Source: Pseudeuparius sepicola (taxonomy: Eukaryota; Arthropoda; Insecta; Coleoptera; Anthribidae). From it: a DNA stretch of 64,000 nt. A program made the position numbers and the translations under genes. The stretch is taken from NCBI GenBank assembly GCA_963920635.1, contig OY987306.1, forward strand, positions 11,240,001-11,304,000, in the 5' to 3' direction. The notes beneath the pieces were generated by a model. That model worked only from the letters and a program-made list of their open reading frames with translations, searched no databases and had not been told where the DNA came from. Positions within the stretch are counted from its first letter, which is position 1, and every line of letters begins with the position of its first letter. Of the stretch, positions 34,986 to 45,539 are shown piece by piece.

Positions 34986-35570
34986 TATTTATGGAAATTA
35001 GTGTATGCACTGCCCGATTTTCTTGAAACTTTGGCTACCCCCCTATTTTCGAGGTCCCTGAACACGAATCTGACCTCGGTGTTTTGAGGTCGGACATAGT
35101 TTCCGAGAAAGTGAATTTTCAAATTTTCTTTTGACACCCCACTTTTTCACGATGATATTTGGTTATAATCGAGATGAATTTAGCTCAAACTGATCACCAC
35201 CCTATTTTGCACCTTCTGCAACATCGAAACTTTACGAAAACAGCGGCCAGGCCTAAACCTAAACACGACATAAATCTTTCAAAATTTCGGTCTTTCCGCG
35301 GGTTTTCGCGAAGTTTCGATGTTGCAGAAGGCGCACAATAGCGTGGTGATCAATTTGAGCTGCGTACACTAAAAATTTATCCGAATTATAACCATAAATA
35401 TCGCCGTGAAAATGGGGTGTCAAAAGGAAATTTGAAAATTCATTTTCTCGGAAACTATGTCCGACCTCAAAACACCGAGGTCAGATTCGTGTTCAGGGAC
35501 CTCGAAAATAGGGGGGTAGCCAAAATGTCAAGAAAATCGGGCGGTGCATACACTAATTTCCATAATTACC
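34986..35570. mobile_element. 585-bp palindromic MITE in a P-element intron
   Basis: Arms of about 270 bp run from ATGGAAATTAGTGTATGCAC to its inverse near 35568, with the landmark GAGGTCGGACATAGTTTCCG and its inverse. The centre near 35240-35300 is short. It lies between the THAP exon (35581-35749) and the linker exon (34720-34913), ending about 10 bp from the THAP exon's donor site. Confidence 0.88.
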
Positions 35571-35580
35571 AATTACTTAC

Positions 35581-35749
35581 ATGGTGAGAACACAGTTGGT
35601 ATTGCTGTTTTCTTTAGCCTAGACTTCGACTGGTTTGCAAACATACTATTTCAAAGTGCATTGAACAAACTTTATAATTAATAAAAAGCTGGGTGGGTGT
35701 TTTTTCTAACAAATCGTGCCTTCCACACTTTCTCACCCATTCATAGCAC
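35581..35749 (-). pseudogene. P-element THAP-domain exon, frameshifted
   Basis: After a TTTTTTCCAG acceptor the minus strand encodes CYEWVRKCGRHDL and NYKVCSMHFE in one frame, then SRLKKTAIPTVFS in the next, ending at a GTAAGT donor (35575-35580). The W, the CS-x-HF and the AIPTVF (normally AVPT-x-F) motifs are diagnostic of the second half of a THAP zinc finger. A one-base indel near 35660 separates the two frames. The first C-x-C pair should lie in an upstream exon that I could not identify with confidence. Confidence 0.82.
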
Positions 35750-36059
35750 CTGGAAAAAATTAAAAACAAAAGTTAGGTAGGTATTATCAGTAGGAAACCC
35801 AAAATGAATAAATGCTAGTGAAAAATATGTTGATATGTTTTAACCTTTCTTACGATCTGGCGGCCTAGCAATACTCCCCGTCCCCACCACCTCATAAAAA
35901 TACCCCTCTGCCCTCTTAAATTAGCCAAGTGCCACTTCTGATTCGTCCTTTTCTGGGGTCTATCTCAGTAACTATTTGAAGAAAAAAATATACAGGAAAG
36001 AGACTACATTCATAAGAGAAAATTACAAACATTTTTCGAAGCACAATATACACACAATG

Positions 36060-36595
36060 TACGGGTTAGTATCCAAACTGCCTGAAACAGGCCCCACGAA
36101 GATCACATTAATGGCCACCGGCCTGTAAGAGTACAGTCGGTACAAGATCATTTAAATTGGCACTAGCAGGAATGGACTCTAATTTCCTTTTCTGATGAGC
36201 CCCGATTTAGGCTTCGGCCAGATTTAAGGAGGCATCGCGTGTAGAGTTGTCCTGGAAATGTAGAACGCCTTGCAGCTGTTAGAGCGGTTCACACCTTTCG
36301 AGTAGGTACGATCATGGTATATGGTGCGGTATCAACATCGGCGGAAGAACTAATCTCGTTTGGTTGGAGCGGTATCTGAATTCCAATGATTATCAAAACA
36401 TTATTCTTCGGCCTATTGTTGTTCCGCATGCTGAGAGAATTGGACCAAAATTTTAACTAATGCACGACAATGCGCGTCCACAGGCAGCAAGTGTCGTGCG
36501 CGAATTTCTGTAGGTCAATGAAATTAATGTTTCGCCTTGGCTTTCTTAATCATCTGATCTTGATCCCGTCAAGCACGTATGAGATATGCTCGGAC
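36060..36595 (+). pseudogene. Tc1-like transposase relic, 3' part broken by a hAT copy
   Basis: Plus-strand frames read SFSDEPRFRLRPDLRRHRV, GTIMVYGAVST, then LMHDNARPQAASVVREFL, then SSDLDPVKHV. These match the Tc1 catalytic core: the DE-R-F-x-L block, the MVWGG-like block, the HDNARPH aspartate and the SPDLNPIEH glutamate region, here changed to K-H. There are several stop codons and frame changes. The gene breaks exactly where a hAT MITE copy begins at 36596. Confidence 0.88.
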
Positions 36596-37032
36596 CAGGG
36601 ACCCTTTAAAGTAAGGGGACCCAGCATTATACTTTCCAAAGTGAGGCCGTTTCTTTCCTCATTCTAATGGTCTTAATGATGCCAAGTATGCCATTTTATT
36701 GGAGAATCTATGAATATAACAGGTACTTTGATTGTTAGTAAAAATTAATTCTAATGGTTTCAATGATTTCTATAAAATTAGACTTGACAATGTTCAACAA
36801 ACACAGAATATGGCAAGTGTCAAATGAATCAAATTTATTTTATATTTGAATTTGGTTTCCTGCAATTATTTCCAGGAATTTAAGTAATATACGTATGGTA
36901 AGTCAGTGCCGATTTTGCTTATTTGAGAATTTGTCGTTATTGCTCCTTGTTACCAGGTTTCTCAAACCATTTGTAATATGTAGGTATAATAGGTACGTAC
37001 TTGAACTTTCTTCCCTTGTTGAATGTATCTAC
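36596..37032. mobile_element. Partial copy of the 29153-30290 hAT MITE
   Basis: It starts at the true hAT terminus CAGGGACCCTTTAAAG and follows the 29153 copy to about 29580 with small indels. It ends abruptly at TGAATGTATCTACC near 37033, so the 3' half is missing. It interrupts the Tc1 relic. Confidence 0.85.
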
Positions 37033-38198
37033 CTAAAAAAAATCAGGAGTTCCAACAATATAATATTCGATATGGTTATTCAGAAAAATAACATAAATAA
37101 TCTGCGAAAAAATCGAACAATATTTTGTGTTGAAGAAAATAGGGGGAACTGCCTACGAAAAGAAACTCGTTTACATTGAATCACCCTGTACGCTATGATG
37201 TCACTGCACGTTAACAAAAAGCTATAACAAAAAGCAAACCTACTAAATACGTTTTTGAAACAAAAGTTATAGCATTCGGGTTACAGTTCTGCATTCTTAG
37301 TATGCATAATAGATTTATGAAGCAGATATAAATTTCGAACCAAAGCGGAATTGCGGGAGAATCAAAAATATCGCTCCCATTTAGTCGAACACGTAGGCGA
37401 CCTACGGTCATGAGTTATTATTGTAAATAAATTATAGATCTAATTTAGGTCGCCCTCCGTCCCTATGCCCTGCCCATTTATTATATTAGGGGCAGGGGCT
37501 CTTTCATACATGAAAGTGTTTTGGAATCATTTTGAATTTAAAATTTCCATGAAATGTACTCCGGTTTTAAGTTGCATCGAGTTCTTCTGTTTTACTTTTT
37601 TGAGAAAGTTATGGATTGCCAGTAGCTTTTTTGTTTTTGTCGCAGACCAAATATCTTTCGAATGTTGGGATGTTTTGGAGCACGTTTTGCCAACTTTAAC
37701 GCAAACGGTTGATTATATCGTTATCAAACAGGAGTACCTTTTTGTTGCAGAATGAAGAGATGATGGACCTGCAAAACCAAAAAGGTAACTGGAAAAGAGT
37801 TACGAGTAATAACACCCAAAAATAGTGCAAGTACAGTTCTCTGTGAAATTAGTATAAATTGACATTTTCAGCTTATTTCCCTCTCCAATGTCAAAATTAA
37901 ATCATGTACCTAGTGAAGTAGAAGGTACGGCAAATATTCTATTTTAAAAAGTAAACTTGGTATCTAAAAACGAATATAGTCGATAAACACACGGTCAATA
38001 ACAATTTTATTTTTATTTTTTGAAGTTCTTCATGCTCCAGAAGTTATTTCAGGTTTTTCTGAAACGCCTTGTATATATAGGACGCATTAGATTTTTCAGT
38101 TTCTTCTTATTACAAGCTTGTCCAACTTTTATGAACAAAACTTTAAGAATCTATAGAAAACGTCAAAATAAGTAGATTTTTCATATAATAGTTATTTA
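37033..38198. other. Unassigned, with a MITE-related block at about 37690-37800
   Basis: AATCACCCTGTA at about 37180-37192 looks like a right end of an ACAGGGTG element. The stretch 37690-37800 (AACGCAAACGGTTGAT, GATGATGGACCTGCAA) is an inverted copy of the central block of the 6093-6780 and 20403-21462 elements. No gene was recognised. Confidence 0.5.
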
Positions 38199-38316
38199 TG
38201 TACCAAGGCACTGAAGTTCAACGTTTTATGACTCATGTGGAATTTAGTTGCCGAAGCCTCTGGCTGAGGCAAATAAACCACATGAGTCATAAAAAGAACT
38301 TCAGTGCCGAGGTACA
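38199..38316. mobile_element. 118-bp palindromic MITE-like repeat
   Basis: TGTACCAAGGCACTGAAGTT at the left is mirrored by AACTTCAGTGCCGAGGTACA at the right, and TGACTCATGTGG pairs with CCACATGAGTCA inside. It is a compact hairpin with a short loop. Poly-T/poly-A runs follow immediately at 38320-38352. Confidence 0.75.
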
Positions 38317-38381
38317 TATTATTTTTTTTTTTAAATCGAAAAAAAAAAAAAAGTTTTATTAGGCACGAAAATAATAATAAG

Positions 38382-38433
38382 GGATCACCCGTCCATGAAC
38401 CGACTACGCGCGGCGTTGCTTGACTTTGACGAT
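38382..38433 (-). repeat. 5S rRNA-like fragment (SINE3-type head)
   Basis: The minus strand reads AAGTCAAGCAACGCCGCGCG followed by a segment ending GGACGGGTGATCCC. This matches the internal promoter of animal 5S rRNA (box A around AAGTTAAGCAGCGTCGGGCG, box C around TGGATGGGTGACC) with diverged positions between. The rest of 5S is missing. On the same strand the fragment is followed by a short AT-rich tail containing CCTAATAAAAC and a T-run, so a 5S-derived SINE or a 5S pseudogene fits best. Confidence 0.6.
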
Positions 38434-38715
38434 CGCTCTACCTAGGTCAAGTAAGACAAGACACGGTATCTTCGTACAGAAAAACCAAACTGCTGCTTCT
38501 TGTGCAGCCTACACAACAAATCTATTGATATTCAAATTTACTAAAATATTTATACTGAAGGATTGCGCTTCTATAGGAAACAATTTCGCAATGTGTACGA
38601 AAAGTTAAATGGGCCTTTATCGGCCGGGTTTTGAATATTTGGTCACTTTTGACGGGCGATTTCTCCGCGTCTGACATTTGATATTTACATCGCGCCAAGG
38701 CCTACTTATTGAAAA

Positions 38716-38750
38716 AATCGTACAATAATGTAGCCCATTATTGTACGATT
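38716..38750. repeat. Perfect 15-bp-arm hairpin
   Basis: AATCGTACAATAATG, loop TAGCC, then CATTATTGTACGATT. The perfect pairing stands out in otherwise unstructured sequence. There is no T-run immediately downstream that would suggest a Pol III terminator. Confidence 0.7.
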
Positions 38751-39002
38751 TCTGTGCTTTTTGGGACACTTTACTGCCGATTTCAAGAAAAAATATGTTT
38801 TTTTTTTCAAGTTTTCTTTTACTTTTCCTTTTTTGTCAATTTTACATTTTTAGTATAAGAAAAGCAAAGTACCTAGTTCTAGGCTTTTGAAACTTTGCAC
38901 CCCTACTCAGTTTGTAATTTTAAACAAGTTTCCTTTATAACGTTTTGACGTGAAAGGTACAGAAAATACGCAATGAAATTATGCCATGCTCGGGTTTTTT
39001 AT

Positions 39003-41007
39003 ATACAGGATGATTCAGTTATGATGTAAAAATATTTAACGACGCAGTTGGGGATGTCTATTAAAAAGGCAAATGCGAAAGAATTTTTTTTCTGAAGTTT
39101 TAAACGTGGGGCAAATGAGCCATAATACCCAAGTAACTCGACGCTTCTGCTTCAATGTCAACCGTCAAGGTTGGCACTGGAGACTCTCCATTTTTTTGTG
39201 GAATGTGAAACTGAAGAAATAAGAAATAACTAACTCTCATCTGCATTATTTGTGTATTCAGTCTTGATTCTGCAAAGGGCGGGCGTTATAGCACTTCAAA
39301 CATCTTAATAAAATGTGGCATTCAGATGCGAATTTCCACACACACATTTAAACCACAATTTCTAAATTGTACGAGAATATTGCTACCGGCAACGCGTAAC
39401 GACGTTTACCGCGATCCATATTTTTCATGGTAAAAGCTATGAAATAGATCGCGCCTCGTATATCACTGTGTTCCAAGTGAGTTCATTTATATTTTACCAG
39501 GGTAGCTCGAGAACAGGCTCTTCCGGCAATAAAATACGAGTCAAAACACTTTTTTAACCATATTAAACCGCACCTGGTATTATAAGTAAAAGGAGATGAA
39601 GGAGACAGAGACGATAGATATTGTAGTAAAAACAATTGACTGCATGCTCGCCTAATATAATATATCACCAATACTTGCATATGGGCTACACTGTTCTACG
39701 GCCGGCCATTTGTACAGCGAAATGCGGTGGATAGGCGTGCGATAATTTCACAGATTTTAGGACCTTTTGACAATATTGTATGGTGCATTAACCTTTATGT
39801 TGTGTTTGACGACAACCTTAAAGAACCCTTAAAACAGAAATATTATGTTGCTTTTAGAATATGTATATCCTTAAAAAACTGCGTGACGCTTATGTCCTAT
39901 ATTGACTTTTTTTTATGCAATTAGAGTTTTTTATGCTGTTTCCAGTGACTTTAAAAATAGTATAGCAGCATAAAAACCTTTGAATTTTATACTAGTGATT
40001 TCTGCTGATAAGTCTAGTATTTTTACCAGTAGCAGAGCGTGGTAAATACTATGATATAGATCGCGCCCCATATATCGCTGCGTGTTCCAAGTGAGTTCAT
40101 TTAAATTTTACCAGGGTAGCTCGAGAACAGGCGCCTCGGCAATAAAATACGAGACAAAACACTTTTTTAACCATATTAAACCGCACTTGATATTAGCAGT
40201 AAAAAAAGTGAAGGAGACAGAGATGATAGACATTGTAGTAAAAACAAGTGACTGCATGCTCGCCTAATATAATATCGCCAATACTTTCATGGGCTGGCCA
40301 CTTGTGCAGAGAAATGCGGTGGATAGGTGTGCCATAATTTCACAGATCTTAGGATACCTGATACCTATACTTGCGTAAATAGTTATAATCGATATGGCTT
40401 GTTAGAAACCTTTTGGCAATATTATATGGTGCATTAACCTTTATGATGTGTTTGACGACAACCTTAAAAAAATTATGAAGTATTATGTTGCTTGTAGAAT
40501 ATGTATATTTTTGAAAACTGCGTGACGCCTATGTTCTATATTCTTTTTGTAACGCCAATTAGAGTTTTTATGCTGTTTCAAGTGACTTTAGAAATACTAT
40601 ACCTACCTATTGATGATTGACATTTTGGGCTTAGTTTTTTGTTTTGTCTGCTACTGCAGTCTCTGTAAACAACGTACATCCGTTGTGGGGAACTAAGAGT
40701 TCCCTATACTCCTAAGAACACACGCGCACCCATTACTGTTGATTGACATAGAAAAATCAAAAAGGTAATAAATTATTCACTAAGTCTATGCATAAGTACA
40801 TTTTTTTAAATATTTGGGAAAAGGTACAAAAAAAGTAAATTTACGATTTGTTGTGCAACTGGCTCGGCACCCCAGGGTCGGCAGCCAAATATGTTTTTTC
40901 GTTTTTTTGTTGATTCTGAATTTTTTAAATTTCGGATTCGTATTAAGCTATTTTTCCCAGTGTGTTTAAAATTTTTTTAATCATGACTGAATCACCCTGT
41001 AGGTTAA
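39003..41007. mobile_element. 2.0-kb element with TACAGGRTGATTCAG ends
   Basis: TACAGGATGATTCAGTTATG near 39004 faces CATGACTGAATCACCCTGTA ending near 41003, a 20-bp imperfect terminal inverted repeat of the ACAGGGTG class. The interior contains a roughly 0.6-kb direct duplication and repeat A/B fragments. No transposase was recognised. Confidence 0.55.
39425..40605. repeat. Direct duplication, two copies of about 530-560 bp
   Basis: About 39440-39960 and about 40050-40605 share GTAGCTCGAGAACAGG, AACCATATTAAACCGCAC, GTGACTGCATGCTCGCCTAA-like segments and TTAGAGTTTTTATGCTGTTT in the same order, with many small differences and a roughly 60-bp insertion in the second copy. A repeat A/B fragment lies between them. 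Confidence 0.75.
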
Positions 41008-42480
41008 ACATAAATATTCACTGTTGATGTTGTTTTAAAATTAAACACATATTGTGGCAAATCCTCATTATTTTTGAGTAATTTTCCCTCATTTGAAAAA
41101 TTTTGCATTAGCTTTCTTATGAAAAATCTGCAAAATGTTTATCAAAACATTACAGCCAAAAATTCCATTGTGCGCAGTGTACGGAGTGCACACGAATGAG
41201 TGAGGCAACGGTCCCAAAACTATTGAATTTTGGGTCATGAAAAAATGTTATTTTTATTTTCTGTCTTTTCTGATAATAACAAGTTGGATAGTTTCTGAAC
41301 TTACAGGTTTATAAGAATAAGTTCTTGAACCTACATGAGATAAGAAGTACCTATATTCATTGAAATACAAGTTGTTATTTTTGGTGGGCTAAGTCTGGGT
41401 GCAGGTTAATCATATTACCTATAAAAATTCATGAGAAAAATCACACTCCCCTTCGTTTTCTCCCCTTATTTTACCTGTAAACACAAAGCAGAATTAACAT
41501 TCTGCACCAGATCAACAGGGGCGGCCGTGTCTAGAAACTCCATTATCCCTTTCCACCCTTCAATTAATACACCTCCAAAAATCTGGGCAGAGCATTAACA
41601 CAGCCTAATTCGCCATTAAGTTTATTACTCTTTTGGCCTTTTAGATGGGCCCTTCCCACAGATCCGATTGAGACGAATTCGGGTTCGTTTCGGAGTATTA
41701 ACCCATTTGGTTTTATGGTTTTTTCTCTTCCTCTTTTTTGTATTCGTTTTATAAGCACAGGATGTTACAAAATAGTAGGTCAATCCACTGACCTCGCACA
41801 GTTTCTTTGGGACAAAATTACAAGTCTTTTGTTAAAGTTTTCTAAATATGAGACGGTCCTGCATTCCGCGGTGGCGATATTTGGAGCATTGTTAACTATT
41901 TAGATTTTATGTTATTATGTTTCCGATCGATGTTGGGCAGACTGCCCGCAGATGTCTATAGAAAAACACCGCTGATGGCTAAGAGCGCTGGACAAATTGT
42001 TTATTCACGTTTATATTCTGTGTGGTTTACTAATTATTGTCCTACACTTACTGGGAGTAGGCAATACGATTCTCTAGGGTTTTCCGTAGTACTTGAGCGA
42101 ATGCTATCCTGATTATATCGGGAAAAATCGGCCCTAGCCGCAAATGACAATGAAGACAAAATAATAGTAATTGTTACTTTTTCTTATTTTTATTTATTTT
42201 TTGATATTAGCATTCAGTTGCTTCTGGAGTATCTACTCCTAGTTTGCAGTAGTGTGAGGGTGAGGATTATTACTACTAGGACTAGGTAAAACCAAAATCG
42301 ACAGGTCTCTGCGATGTTTAAAAATAATTATTTTCATTACCGAAATATTAAGGGTGAATAGTTTCAATTGGACACACTTTACAAAGTGTTAATGTAACAA
42401 AAGTTTCTTTTGTAAGTTTCGTCCATATTATTTTTGGTCTTGACAGCCGTACATTACTCACGAATGAGGCATTACAATGC
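41008..42480. other. No recognisable feature
   Basis: AT-rich DNA without palindromes, RNA genes or domain-bearing frames. The short frames at 41715-42112 have no recognisable motif. Confidence 0.45.
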
Positions 42481-42499
42481 CTATATTTTCACGATAATT

Positions 42500-43100
42500 T
42501 GGTGTGAATCAGAAGACAGTCATCCTCGGTTCTCGGTTCTTCATATGGAAAATTGAGTCTTCATTTTTTCGAAAACAATGCGTTTTTATGTGATTTTAGA
42601 CAGGCCGCCATGTGTTTTCAAATGAAGTTCCACGGAAAACCATAGGCACACCGTCAGCGTGGGCCGAAAGGGCTCTTGTGATCACGCGGACTTGTATTAT
42701 AATAAATAATTTTCGCCGTTTGTGAATAGGGTGCTAATGAAAAAGATGAAAGTTGTCGTTATAAAATTGCTGAAGAAAAGACGGATACTGTTTAGAGTAT
42801 ATGCCCAAATACAGTTTACATTGAATAAATCGTGTAAATTGTTAAATAACATTCAATGTAAACTGTAAACTGTACTTCAACATGCACAAACGATACGTCA
42901 CCTTCTTTAGCAGTTTTATAACAAAAACTTACATACCTACTTATCATATTTGCAGCTTGTTCAGAAACGAGCAAAAATTATTTACTAAAATACAAGTAAA
43001 CGTGACCATAATAGCCCCTTGGGCCCATGCTGACGAGATGTCTATATATTTCATATGAATCTTCTAATTTGATCTTCATTTTAAAACACATGGCAGCCTG
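42500..43100. mobile_element. Truncated relative of the 19836 MITE with an inserted palindrome
   Basis: 42505-42660 (CAGTCATCCTCGGTTCT, GGCCGCCATGTG, AAAACCATAGGCACACCGT) and 43075-43115 (ACACATGGCAGCCTGACT) are the two arms of a MITE related to 19836-20313. The interval holds another hairpin at about 42755-42925 (GTTATAAAATTGCTGAAGAA against its inverse). The outer left end is missing. Confidence 0.65.
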
Positions 43101-43125
43101 ACTAAAATCATATCGACACTGATAT

Positions 43126-43605
43126 TTTCAATATAGAGCGTCAGATAGTGATAGATTAAGGTGCCCCATTTTCGCATACGAGCCTCGAAAAGGGTTGAAA
43201 AGTATATCGATGTTGAGTAAAATGGAATGGAATGGCCGTGTTCAGTAAATGAATAATTAATAGAACCTGGCTTCGGAAAACCAAAGGCTTGAGTGTTGCA
43301 GGTGGCTAAAGAATTGAAATAAGGGCGTAACCTTGTAATCGAAATTTTGACCGATTTCGAAAGTATGAAAATATACATCGTCACTATATAGCCCGAAAAA
43401 CATTAAAAAAACATATTATACATAATTGACATATAATATGTATTATACATATATAGGAAAATCGAATTTTCCATATGTTATCCCTAGGGGGCCACTCGTA
43501 AATTTCCCTGTATTCTACTCAGCATATCGATGCACTTTTCAACCCTCATCGAGATTTGTACGTGAAAATGGGGCACCTATAAATCTGTCACTATCTGACG
43601 GTCTA
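43126..43605. mobile_element. Palindromic MITE, GACCGTCAGATAGTGAC-like ends
   Basis: The left end GAGCGTCAGATAGTGATAGA and the right end TCTGTCACTATCTGACGGTC pair, and arms of about 90 bp (GGTGCCCCATTTTC against GAAAATGGGGCACC) follow. The terminal core AGATAGTGACAGA is shared with the 19836-20313 element although the interior differs. Confidence 0.78.
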
Positions 43606-44388
43606 ATATACCTAAAAGACTCTGGCGAAACTCTAAGTTTAAAGTCAAGTATGCATTGTAACAAATAATCGGGACTTGAATCAAGATTATATTTACTTAA
43701 ATTAAGACTGTTGCGACTTAATTTAAATAAATCTTTACTAATATTAAAGTCTAGTGTGCATACTGTATATTGTAACAAGATGATCAGGACTTGAGTCAAG
43801 TTTTTATTTTCTCATAACAACCTTTCTGATGACTCTACTTTAACTTTGAAGAACATTATCGACGGTTCTATTTCTTCGACACATGTGAAAGACAATATTT
43901 CGTTAATATAATGTATTTTAATCCAACCAATATATGTCACCAAAGAGGTTCACTTATCTACAGATTATACCTAAAGAAAAAAACAATAAGTCTAATAATT
44001 TTAATAGGGCCGAATTTAATTCTCAAAGTATTCTTTAAAATTGAGGGAGTCTTTGTAACAATGAAAACAATGTTTAACATTGTGTAACTATTGTTGCAAA
44101 TGTTCTTTTAATTTTAATGGATACCTATACTTTAGTAGTTGTGTTATAAAATATACTAATATAATATGGCCCTGTATTGGATGTAGTAAGTTAAGGAGAA
44201 CCCTGTGATATCCAATCAAGCATCATTCAGACGGAAAACTTTTTAAAAGATTATTTATGCCTATACCTACTTCGGGAATATTTTTTATAACTCAGATATA
44301 GGTACTTTCCTATTTGATTAAAAATTTAAGTAACATTATTTTAAAAAACTTATAATAGGTAATTATCGCCTTTTATTAGGGACTATAG
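43606..44388. other. Unassigned, with a diverged tandem repeat at about 43630-43805
   Basis: TAAAGTCAAGTATGCA followed by GGGACTTGAATCAAG recurs near 43745-43800 as TAAAGTCTAGTGTGCA then AGGACTTGAGTCAAG. No gene was recognised. Confidence 0.45.
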
Positions 44389-44593
44389 CGACCTGCCCCG
44401 GCTTCGCACGCCGGTAAACATTTATTTAGATCCCTAATTTAATTCTATTAACGATATAGCCTATGTTATTCATAATGTAGCATTCTACTAGTGAAAGAAA
44501 TTTTAAAATCGGTCCGGAATTTTTTGGAGTTTATTCATTCTAAACAAAAATACAAAAATACAAATATTTTCTTTATAATATTAGTATAGATAA
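44389..44593 (+). repeat. RTE-type LINE/SINE 3' end
   Basis: It begins CGACCTGCCCCGGCTTCGCA, passes AAATCGGTCCGGAATTTTTT, and ends TATAATATTAGTATAGATA. This arrangement is familiar from the 3' ends of RTE-related LINEs or SINEs in Lepidoptera and some other insects. It is only about 200 bp and non-coding. Family assignment rests on memory of the sequence style. Confidence 0.55.
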
Positions 44594-45539
44594 GCATTAG
44601 AAAAGTTTACGTCAATGCGTTTTTCATGGAGGATTTTAGGCGGACGCATATTTCAAATTTTTCTTGGGACGTTTGTGAGAGATTCAGCAGTGAATTATGG
44701 CCTCAGTTATTCGATGGAGTTAAGCTAAAAGTTTTAATTAAAAGATTTAATTGCCGACTAAACCCACTTTAAATTTCTATGCCATTGCCCATTTAATTGC
44801 ATGAATGGACTAAGTGGACAAGTTTTAGACCGACTCCATGTGAGCAGACAGAGAAGGATACGTGTTTTCTCGCACGTTCAGTTATAATTAAATACAAAAC
44901 AAGTAAAGACATGGAGCGCCACCAACTTAAGGAGTGCCCAGATTTGGCCGTGCTGAAACCACGGCAGGCTTACAAGCGCCTATACACAATACTCCATTTA
45001 TTAAAGCCTGTTTTACAAATAACAATTTTCGTCGAACAAATCCCCAATAAGCCTTACAATTTATTTTTCTGATTACTTTATTTGACATAAATGATTGCTT
45101 TTTTGATAGGGTAACTTTGTATAACATTTAAGATCCATGGCCTACTTTCGGAGATATTTTTGACAAACCCGAAAACTAACGAAAATTCTTCGGTTTGTAA
45201 CTTTTTTGTTTCAAGAGTTACCGAAACATTTTACCCGGCGTCATTTGTAGGCAAAACTAATTATTGCTTTAGCCTACTTTATCAGAATTTAAAACAATGC
45301 CACGGTTTAATGGGTATGGGTGCTCTCTTAGTACCCACCGAAAAGTGTGCCCATTTTATTGTAGCGAGCCGTGGCCTCGAATCCTGTTTCAGGTATTTTT
45401 CCCCCACATACTACATTGGAAATCTTGGAAATTTCTTACGAGGTATCGGTATATTGCACATTTTTCACATTTTCAAAATTTTCTAGTATGCATGACAGCT
45501 ATCAATAAAAAAATATGTGTTAAGAGAGCACACTATGAG
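44594..45539. other. Unassigned flank with sequence related to the right edge of the giant palindrome
   Basis: 45090-45205 (GGCCTACTTTCGGAGATA, TTCTTCGGTTTGTAACTTTT) is a diverged inverted match to 60830-60930. The outer flank of the giant palindrome therefore also has a mirrored partner, displaced here by the palindromic element at 45540-46975. A 91-codon plus-strand frame at 44797-45072 has no recognisable domain. Confidence 0.45.

Larger units (their letters stand above)
31583..35957 (-). mobile_element. P-type (THAP) DNA transposon, full-length but decayed
   Basis: The terminal inverted repeats are perfect over 32 bp (31583-31614 and 35926-35957), starting CCCAGAAAAGGACGAATCAG. The direct repeat GTCTATC (7 bp) flanks both ends; P elements normally make 8 bp, so one base may have changed. 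Inside, on the minus strand, the order is THAP exon, serine/proline-rich exon, coiled coil plus transposase exon. The length of 4375 bp is expanded by at least two palindromic MITEs in introns. Several frameshifts make it inactive. Confidence 0.9.

Noticed and set aside
44797..45072. 91-codon plus-strand frame with C-x-H-like residues (ERHQLKECPDL)
   Set aside because: Too few zinc-ligand residues for a zinc finger, no homology that I recognise, and it overlaps an opposite-strand frame of similar length.
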